A DNA stretch of 64,000 nt from Dryococelus australis (taxonomy: Eukaryota; Arthropoda; Insecta; Phasmatodea; Phasmatidae). The stretch's first letter is position 1. Each line of letters begins with the position of its first letter. The DNA lies in assembly GCA_029891345.1 (NCBI GenBank), contig CM057000.1:130045663-130109662 (forward strand), given 5' to 3'. A model generated the notes under the pieces. That model searched no databases. It was not told the DNA's origin and was given only the letters and a program-made list of their open reading frames with translations. A program made the position numbers and the translations under genes. Shown in pieces: positions 55,723 to 64,000 of the stretch.

Positions 55723-57342
55723 TGACGCATTAGGATAAATGCCACAAAAACCCTTATTACGTGACAGCTGAGGTAAGAGAAGGTCATCGTGGTTAGTGCT
55801 ATGGTTTTGGTTTGCGACACCAATATCACAAGAAACATCACTTGGAGTGAGTATGTTTTTCACTGGTGCTCGGCCACTATACAGTACAGGTCTGGCCCTT
55901 AACAACTGGTTTAACTTGTGGGAGGATGCTCCTTGGAGATTGCTGCCTCAGTTGCTGTGGAGGCTGGTGACTGCTGGAGTCCCACTGGGACGTGGTGTGC
56001 TGCTGACTCTACTGGCATGTGGAGTAGATTGGTTGACGAGTTGCTGGCCCTCGACCATGGGGTGCGGTGAGCGGGCGGTGTGAACTCGGCCACACGGATA
56101 TGTACTGCCAAGTGCAGAAGGAACGGGATCGCAATTCAAGCTTCTTCTGGAATCGTAAGCTGCCCTTCTAGACTTCCTCTGGGCACCACCCTTCCGGGTG
56201 TACGGCATAGGAGAAGGTTACAAATTACTGCCTCGCAAAAGTGAAGCTGGCTATCCAATTCCCTAATGTGTTGTGCTAAGAGCCACAGTCGCACAGGCAA
56301 GAGTTATACCCTATACTCCTTTCATATGACCCCGTAGAGAGCAGTGGGCAGTGTGGTGCGTTGGCTCAGTCTGTATGTCATGACACTTTGGTGTGATATC
56401 CATAGGGGTCAGTACCCCAGAACCAACACTTACTCCTCTCCAGCCCCGTAGAGAGCAGTGGCGGAGTATAGGTCAGCCTGGATGGCTGGACACCTAATGG
56501 AAGAGTTGCTAATGGTTGAGGTTCTATTGTACTATACCCTGGGGCACAGCACAGGCGACTGCCTAATGGGTGTGTGTTATATTGCTTTGGTTAGCTAGGT
56601 TTTTCAGCATCACTTTAGTGGGCTGGTTTATACTAAGGAGTACAACAGTGACACTCAGAAATCAGTACTCAGAAGTCAGTTTAGATCACTTGTATATTCT
56701 CTGAGAATATGCACGGTGGCCCATACTACCTCCTAAAACTAACCTGAAAGTGGCACGGAAGTTAAATCTACATATAGCCAGGTGAAAGCGACCTGGTTCC
56801 AACCTGATTGGGAAGGCCATAAACTGCTAGGTAGTTCACTACAACTTCCCTTAACTATGTACTTTGTTAGTTGTTAGGAGACCATTAATTGCCGCTACCA
56901 GAAGGGTAGGGATAGATGTTGCCGTTAAGGCAGAATGAGCTTAGGTCCTGAAGGGACAGTTGACAACCATTACCAGGGGATGATAAGAATGGAGTTGTCT
57001 GCATCTTCAGGAGCTGGTGGTGTAGAGTCTTCCAAATGGTCTAGGGGGCGTTGCCGCTGGTGCAGAAGAGGCTTCTGGTGAGGTTGACGTCAATAGTAGG
57101 CTTCATCCGGCCCTGAAGAGAGTCGTGGAATCAGCAAGGTGTACTAGAGAGCACAAACTGCCAGTGACTTCAAGTTGGACTGGTGTGTCTGTAATATCAT
57201 TCCTCATTGCGACAAAGTACCCTGTAGGCTCGTGACCAAGCTCTTCAGTACTGTTTAAAGTGACTTGCTTAGCGAAATGAAACTGCATTCCGGTGAAGCG
57301 ATGTCGAGTGTGCATCATAGCCGCGCAGAGCATCACGTGTCA
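55723..57342 (-). repeat. Solo Gypsy-type LTR with 4-bp target duplication
   Basis: Minus start TGACACGTGATG at 57342, end CCTAATGCGTCA at 55723, total 1620 bp. AAGA directly precedes 55723 and directly follows 57342, a perfect 4-bp target duplication as made by Ty3/Gypsy integrases. The signature hairpin is at 56778-56796. No internal genes. Confidence 0.85.
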
Positions 57343-58199
57343 AAGATTACTCTTTTAAGTTTTGAAAATAATATGTGGTATGATAATTAATAGGCTCGGG
57401 TGGTATTACGGAATGATATATCTCACTGGTGGCATATTGTGTACACACTTTTTGAAAATTGTGGAAAGCATGTTATTGTATGACTAACAAAAGTATGACT
57501 GAGAAAATGTATTGGAAAGCAGAAAATTTGTACGTACATTGAACATGGAGTGTGATTATGGATTCTGTTATATATATATTGGTTGAATTTCATTACATAA
57601 ATATTTAAGTATTAGTAGTTAATTTAAAATACTTTGAGAGGCCATACAGAGTTAATTACATATTAATGGACCATTAGAACTTCACCAGAGACATTCCATG
57701 GTCAGCAAGACGTTTGTACAGAAATCACATAATTTATATGTATGTTTAGAAATAGTTAGCGTGACTTGCCTCAAAGATTTAACTTTATTAATATAAGTAG
57801 TATCTTCTTTTGTGACACAATGAAAGTGCTTCATGCCAGATGTTCAAGAAAAGTTTTGGCTAGATATTTTTCATTTAGCAAGAACAATTGGGAAACAAAT
57901 ATTCTCTGGGCACTCTGAGTAATGAGTCTTATGTTGCCAAGACAATTTTATTTGCAACTGAAACAAATACTATCACTGAAAAAATGTCAGCCAGCAAATC
58001 AATTAATGTTTGTAGAAAATTTTTTTTTTTGATACTTTAAAGTAGTATGATTATGGAGGATCTGGAATGCTGGGTTTTGATTGAGGAGATGAACAGTGTG
58101 GAGAAAGTGCCAAATATTGCAGAAGATAGGGTGAAACGTTGCCGAAATACGGTGTCATCATGTACTTCATTGATTTTGATGTTTGTTCAGTGACCCTTA
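57343..58199. other. Intron sequence, nothing recognised
   Basis: A+T-rich, with a TATATATATA tract near 57570 and a T-run at 58020. No ORF or repeat border. Confidence 0.4.
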
Positions 58200-58975
58200 A
58201 CTTTTACGCATGCCGCTTATACCACTATTAACTACGATTATGACTCATCGCTCTTCATATGAAGTATACCTTTTCTTCAACCTACGTGAGAGTTGTTACC
58301 GCGAACCAATACACAGTTGTTGCGCGCCGCTTAAATCTACCGGGTGGCCGAACACGTGGCTACAAGGTTGCACAACCAGCGAACCCGCCGCCTCTCCCTC
58401 CCTCGCTCCCTCCACTCTGAGTGCCTACAAGCTGTCAGCCACTTCGGGCATGGCCGAGCGCCGCAGAAGATCCATGAACCAAGTATGCTGACAAGAGGGT
58501 TCTCACCTCCCACACCAGTCTCACGGCAGAAGGATGTCAAACGCCTTCCCCACATCCCGCTGCGGCAGCCTACACTTCTGACTATATAAGTCCATGCGCG
58601 ACGGGGCTCCAACAGTCATTCGTATTTCTTCTCTAAAGAAAACTCAGAGCACTCCTTAGTCCTGGGGCCTCCAGCGAATCTCGAGTCTTCAGTAGCCATC
58701 ACGGCTATTCCCTGCGATGACAACAGTCTTGAACACCTATCGAAAACTAATATACCTTGTTACTTTATCTTGTTACTTAACTTCTTTTGTCTCTTCCAGA
58801 CACCGCAATTAGACAAATTTAGTTAAGTAGTTACGTATTCAGTTTTCTAGTTCATTTTCTCTTTAACCTAGGACCAGGTCACCTACACCTGGCTAACGTA
58901 GTTTACCTTCAGTACTCCGTCTGCTTGGTAGGCCTCAACGATTGTGCCAGTCAGTCAGTAACCAGGCACGTGTCA
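58200..58975 (+). repeat. Gypsy-type LTR, 5' half with end, internally deleted
   Basis: Start region TTTTACGCATGCCGCTTATAC, TATA CTATATAAGTCC at 58582, signature hairpin at 58874-58892, and end GCACGTGTCA at 58975. The part after the hairpin, including the polyadenylation signal and conserved frame, is missing compared with the 1.7 kb copies. Confidence 0.65.
58582..58593 (+). promoter_or_regulatory. LTR TATA box
   Basis: CTATATAAGTCC, followed by CAACAGTCATTCG, as in the other LTR copies. Confidence 0.6.
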
Positions 58976-59585
58976 ACCTTAACCGCAAAATGTAAAACAA
59001 AATCTTACTAAACAAGGCAACTGCTGTGACAGAGTATTGAAAACAAAATGGTGTACACTGGATTGTGATAGTGAATATTGAATCAGTACGATGGCCATCG
59101 AACTAAAATTAAAGGACATAACAGCATGTATAAAATAATTTGTAGGAATTGTTTGGAAAAATTTTGGTATTGAAATTTTTGATGACGAGAGAATATTTTT
59201 ATAATTTTTCATGATTTTCAGGTCTAGGTAGATATATGAAATTTATGGACACTGAGATGAGCAAGCATCAATTTCCAAGAACCTCTTATGTGATTGTATC
59301 AGCATTCATTTGGCCTACTTTCTCCAATGTGTAGGAATGTAATATAAATAATATACGGACCTATTGAAGTCAAGTGGATTGAAAATAATGTGAGAAAACT
59401 GTTCTCCGTTTGCTGCTAGTGAAAAGGGCAGTAAAATTTGTTTGCCAGTAGGGGAAAAATGGAAAACTGCAACACAACAGAAAACCTGGCTATTACTTCC
59501 AGATTTACGGTCAACTTTTCATTGTAGACAGTAAATAATGTGATATTATTGTATTCCTGAGTGAAGATTCCTTTGTGGGATGTAT
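58976..59585. other. Intron sequence, nothing recognised
   Basis: A+T-rich spacer before the hAT element. Confidence 0.4.
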
Positions 59586-59593
59586 GTTCTACT

Positions 59594-60733
59594 CATTCTT
59601 GGGATTAACAATTAAAAAAAACTAACGATTAAAATTAATTGTGTAAAATTCAGGTAAATTTTTAACTTAATCGTTACCTTTGTGACTAATTAACTTTGAT
59701 CCTTCAGCCATTAATATTTTTGGTTAACGATTATAATTAACGATAGTTAGTTTCTTGATGTCTCGGTGGCCGATAATTGTTGTTGAAGATAACTACTTGG
59801 AAGCCTAATATAGCATAAAATGATTAAAATAGCAAACAGTACTTTTGCATAATAGTAAAATAGCAAACAGTACTTTTGCGTAGTAGATACACCAACCACT
59901 ACACAAATATTGGCACTAGCGCTATCTGTATGAAATGAGACGAGTCACACATAACATCATTAGTGGCTCCACTGTCTCGACCAGCCTTATCAATACTTAC
60001 AGTCACAGTCGCACAGAGCGACATTGTTCCCCTGTGAATCACCATCCTGCAGTTATATTTTGTTCTGTATGGTCTTGAACATCGTGCTGGATTACATCCA
60101 ACATGATGGTGTTTATTTAATCCCCAGTGGCCGGGATTGCATCTTATTTTCAACAGACCGAAAGTGATGGAAGCAGTACCAGTTTGACTTTTAAGTGTGT
60201 TTTATGTGCGCCAAAGTGTAAATATATCAAGGCGTCTGTTACCTCTGCATCCAATTTAAAAACACACATGAAGGTAATTTGTGGAGATATTATAATGATG
60301 TATTGGATGTACGTTTTCCAATAAGCGAGGCAGGATGGCCGATAGAAACTTCGAAATGCCACTGCTTCTGAAATTCAGCAATTTTTTCAATAAGTAGTTT
60401 CAGTTTTCATGATTTTGACTGATGAAAACAAACTATTTGAATAATTTAATTTTCAGAAACTGAATCAAAATTGCAGTTTTAAAAATGTTTTCAAAGTAGT
60501 AATGCATGGTATTTATTTGTAATAAATTTATCCGTGAAAAAAATTCTTTAACTTTTCTTTCACGCTAACATTTTGGGATTATTTAAATTTTAACTTTAAT
60601 CAGTTACTTTGCCTTTAATTTTAATCAGTTATTTTTTTACAGAAGTTAAATTTTAACTTTAATCAGTTAATTTTTTCAGCCATTAACTTTAACTTTAATC
60701 AATTAGTTTTTTTGGTTAACTTTCCCAAGTATG
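59594..60733 (+). mobile_element. Non-autonomous hAT element with BED-finger exon (1140 bp)
   Basis: A perfect 8-bp target duplication GTTCTACT flanks it (59586-59593 and 60734-60741), as hAT transposases make. Ends are CATTCTTGGGATTAAC and the complement of CATACTTGGGAAAGTTAAC, with TTAAAGTTAA-like subterminal repeats. Inside, 60127-60270 encodes FQQTESDGSS...LTFKCVLCAPKCKYIK...SNLKTHMK, a BED-type zinc finger beginning, ending at a donor-like AAG/GTAATT. The catalytic part is absent. A 31-bp direct duplication (AAAATAGCAAACAGTACTTT) lies at 59825-59886. Confidence 0.85.
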
Positions 60734-60741
60734 GTTCTACT

Positions 60742-61490
60742 ACGTTGGCAGAAATTGTTGACAAAATGAACCTTCTAAGACCAAGATTAGAGAACCTAAT
60801 TTCATTTGAGGTGCTATTGAAAAATAGACGTTAAAATAATTATCATAGCTGCATATGAGTTTGGGTATAAATTAACGTTTAGTGTTTATCTTAAGGTTTG
60901 TAAACTATCATCATAAAAAATTTTGTAAAAACTTATTTTCAGAGAGTTTTTGTGAAAGTGGTTTGTGATATGTAACTAGCACAACTTTTTATTGTATAAT
61001 ACTGTACTTTATAAGCATATTACCTTCATGTAAGTCTGTAAAAAAAACTTAGGCTTATTAAAAATAATGTGCATACTGATGGTGAAACCTGCATCGTAAC
61101 ATATATGTGGTAGGTAAGTAGCTCTAGCACTCTCTTGGCAACTTCAATAACTTCACTCACTTCTTTGCTGCAAGAGGTTTTTGTGGGAGTTGCTTAGTTA
61201 AACATGATCGTTCTATATTTTAGATGATAACTTACACGGGGTAAGGGAGGCTCTAAATCATAAAATAATAATGTACTCTACTCATCTCAAAAATAAATTA
61301 TATTTTAATTTTGCTTATGGCTGAACCAAAACATATTTTACATATAGTTCGCAGCTTTAATTACTAAATTAATTAACTCACAATTCTCAGAGACTCGCTG
61401 CACAAAACAGTATTTAAACAGTTGAATATTACTAATTTGAGTATCACTTATCAGAGTTCTTATGCTAGTGGAACCTGTATAGAATTAACT
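60742..61490. other. Intron or 3' region, nothing recognised
   Basis: A+T-rich with no ORFs of note. No ZRSR2 exon found. Confidence 0.4.
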
Positions 61491-63600
61491 ATGATGCGTG
61501 ATACCTTTATTAAACTACTATGTCGACTTCGTCTCATCATTGAGAACTTCTCTGTCGCGTCCGATGGAGTTACAAATGCAGTACAATCTTCGAGGATACA
61601 CCCCTAGTTGCAGGGACTATTACAGACCACAAGAAATTGTACTGTTCACCCAATAGTAAACACGCACTCTCACAACCCCAAAGCATGAATGAGCTGTCGG
61701 CCGAGCCACCAAGACTACATTTCAAGGCCACATAGTACTACAGCGCGCCAGGGGATGGCACCACAAGTATTAACACTGACTCGTGCCACCTCAGCTGAAA
61801 TTCTACCAGCTGACGTCACACTCCCTGCGGGATGTCACACCACCCAACTCCCACCGCCCAGACGAGGGTAAGCTGGCGGGGTATAAGTACCTATGTATGG
61901 CTCTTGATTGTCTGTGTATGTTCCTTCACCACAATGTCTGGTGTCAAAGGAACTATAAGCAGCAGCTCGCTCCATCACCACGTGTGCTGGAGCTCTGTAC
62001 TGCCATCCCGGTCTTTCAGCTCTACCAAGAGATCTTCAACACCTTCCAGAGGATTTCCGGTATCTTCCCCTGCAGAAGTCGTCAAACCTTGAACACTGCC
62101 TTTCCTTCAGGAACTGCAATACTTACCACTGCTCTTCTGGCCAGTGGCACCCGCAAGTCCCTTCTGGACTACATGTTTAGGATAGTTAGGTCGAGTTGTT
62201 ATAATAGCCACCTAGTATTTTCTGCCTTGTGCAGACTATAACTAGGTCACCTTCACCTGTTTACTGTAGCTAACTTTCTGTCAACTCTTGTTTGAGTAGG
62301 AGGTAGTATGTACCACCAAGTTTGTTCCTACCAGAATAAACATTTTTTTATTATTACTTCTAAATATGTTTGTACTGTTTCCCACGTAGACACTATGTCC
62401 ATCGGGGATAAGCAGGAGACAGCGGAATATTACTTAATCTAACCTTTTTGCAAACCATAGTGTAGGACTGTGGGTTCCCCCTCAGGGATGCACGTATGAC
62501 GAAACATACAAATTAGACGGCCACCTGTTCTGTACACCCCGGTGTACAGAAAGGTAGAGCCTCCACCACTATAAATACAATCCATAGTGCGGCTAGTCAG
62601 TCAGCCTAGGTTGTACTTCTTCCACCGCGCTTCTGGTGCCGGAGGGAGTATTTGTTGTTCTGAGTGCCTGACCCCTTTTGAACCAACACTCAAGTGTTGT
62701 AAATGGCCACCTATTGTATATCCAATGCTCTGTGTCCACCACGTATAGTTGTGCGAATGTGACTTTTTTCTCACAAAACTAAAGTGAAAGATATGTTATG
62801 AACTTTCGTGAAACTGAAACGAAAATGAAAAATAATGTAATTAAAGCTCAGCCTTAATGAAAGCTTAACGCATTTCATAACATTATAGCAGGTTATTCAT
62901 TATAACAAATTCGTTGAAAAATCAAACCAAATATATGTAGAACATGGAATATTTAACAAAGGTTTTTTTTTTCTACATTTAAATTTTCATTTTATGTAGT
63001 TATTTCATTTATAAAATAATGAAAACACACAAAATTATTTACAGGCTAAAGTTTTCTTTGCTCATGGACTAAATTAATATTTTTTGAACACTTGAAAATT
63101 CATCGAAATCGAGAATTTTCATTTTGTTACGACTTTCGATAACCAAATTTACCAAAACAAAAATGAAAGCTGTCGATTTTCATTTTCGTTTCATGGTACC
63201 GAATATTTGCACAACCCTACCACCGCGCTTAATGGTGCCGGACACAATAGGAGGAGGGGCTGCCGCTTTGGCCTGTTCAACTTCGACACTTGGCAGAACA
63301 CCTAACTAGAGACCTTCGTTGCCTGCTTAACCCTTACCGGGCTGGTAGTAGTCCTTATCCATATGCCATACTCACATCAGAGTGCTAATCAAAGGAGAGG
63401 TAAATAGGCAGCTACCGCTTCTAAATACAGACATGGGCTTAACCCAACGCTGACTGCACTTAGCAGTCCTAGTCCCCAGGAACGAGCTCAAGCTGCCCGA
63501 CAACTGGCGAGGCCTCACCTCCCAGCTGCTACCCCGTCTTTATTCACAGCCCGTTAAGACTGCAGGGACACCTCATCCCATAGTTCAAACTTTCCTAAGG
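61490..63600 (+). mobile_element. Gypsy-type LTR and leader (second subfamily), MITE-interrupted
   Basis: Start ATGATGCGTGATACC (LTR-like), GTTGCAGGGACTATTACAGA at 61606 shared with 32972, a TATA-like GGTATAAGTACC near 61879, the signature hairpin form TAGGTCACCTTCACCTG at 62243, AATAAA at 62335-62340, and a long hairpin at 62528-62551. A hAT MITE interrupts it at 62744-63219. The LTR end was not fixed. Confidence 0.6.
62744..63219. mobile_element. 476-bp hAT-type MITE, copy 1
   Basis: Ends TATAGTTGTGCGAAT and the complement of TAGGGTTGTGCAAAT. It is flanked by CCACCACG (62736-62743) and CCACCGCG (63220-63227), an 8-bp target duplication with one mismatch. A+T-rich, with no coding capacity. 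Related to 37725-38097. Confidence 0.8.
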
Positions 63601-63601
63601 G

Positions 63602-64000
63602 ATGAGAAAGTTCCTTACAGCATCTCGAACCCATGGTTCAGGGTTAACCATCACACCAGCTCGCCCAGAGCAACCTGCAGTGCCAGCAGTAGCCGATCCA
63701 CCAGTGCACCAGGTGCCAGTACCAGCCGCCAACTACCAGTGCCACAGCATGATCAGCAGCCACCACAGGTCAGCAACCGTCCAGGTAATACAACTGTAGT
63801 GCGTCCGACCGTCTGCAAGGCCAGAACCACTATCCCAGACTTTGTGTCCGGTAGAAAAGCTATGCGACCAGTACTATATACCAGCCGGGCTCCGGTACAC
63901 CAGTAATCAGGCAGAGTTTTACTAAACCTTGTGTGTTTGTCCTGACACCCCACAAAACAGCCCCGACCTTGGCGATAAACAGCCACTAAAGGACAACACG
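63602..64000 (+). pseudogene. Start of retroelement coding region (gag-like), cut by window edge
   Basis: ATG at 63602 opens 65 codons rich in Pro, Val and Ala (RPEQPAVPAVADPPVHQVPV). It follows the LTR/leader at 61490-63600 at the place where gag is expected. No conserved gag motif is visible and the frame closes, so it is a tentative call. Confidence 0.3.

Noticed and set aside
55000-64000. Exon for the second ZRSR2 zinc finger
   Set aside because: No acceptor followed by a frame with the CPRGxxCNFLH-type finger was found on the + strand.

Overview
The window looks like a piece of a large, repeat-rich animal genome, most likely an arthropod and probably an insect. This is inferred from one spliced host gene with U2-type (GT-AG) introns, the high A+T content, and the mix of BEL/Pao, Ty3/Gypsy, Penelope, Tc1, hAT and MITE sequences. 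No operon, bacterial gene, tRNA gene, rRNA gene or CRISPR array was seen.

The only recognisable host gene is on the + strand. It is a ZRSR2/Urp-type (U2AF35-related) splicing factor. Seven coding exons can be placed: 8092-8183, 15235-15458, 24383-24478, 24593-24631, 30159-30271, 35879-36022 and 54759-54985. All have canonical AG and GT borders and every phase fits its neighbour. Together they encode the basic N-terminus, the Arg/Glu-rich coiled segment, the first CCCH zinc finger and the UHM/RRM domain. The first coding exon (initiator Met) and the second zinc finger with the RS tail were not found in this window. The gene is stretched over more than 46 kb because its introns (114 bp to 18.7 kb) are filled with transposable elements.

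Layout. 1-5.6 kb: decayed BEL/Pao copy (minus), split by other repeats. 0.86-2.53 and 6.07-7.74 kb: two copies of an unclassified ~1.65 kb repeat. Intron 1 (8.2-15.2 kb): hAT transposase pseudogene split by an LTR-like insert, then a MITE with TA target sites. Intron 2 (15.5-24.4 kb): an almost complete but frameshifted BEL/Pao element (minus), abutting a Penelope-like GIY-YIG fragment followed by a hammerhead-ribozyme-like core. Intron 4 (24.6-30.2 kb): LTR fragments, a dead Tc1 transposase carrying a 64-bp tandem expansion, and CCA/CATCAC low-complexity DNA. Intron 5 (30.3-35.9 kb): retroelement-tail repeats, LTRs, and a full-length solo LTR ending 72 bp before exon 6. Intron 6 (36.0-54.8 kb): two MITEs, a Pro-rich repeat ORF, two long LTRs, and two tandem Gypsy pol remnants (minus). 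Downstream (55-64 kb): a solo LTR with a 4-bp target duplication, a partial LTR, a hAT element with a perfect 8-bp target duplication, and the LTR and start of another retroelement nested with a hAT MITE.

Most signals are explained by known transposon classes. The most unusual points are: a hammerhead-like core next to the Penelope nuclease; an LTR family about 1.7 kb long that carries a conserved reading frame and a signature hairpin; a second hairpin whose arms differ between copies but stay complementary; a 64-bp expansion inside a transposase; a gag-to-RT in-frame deletion in one BEL copy; and a perfect 28-bp palindrome.
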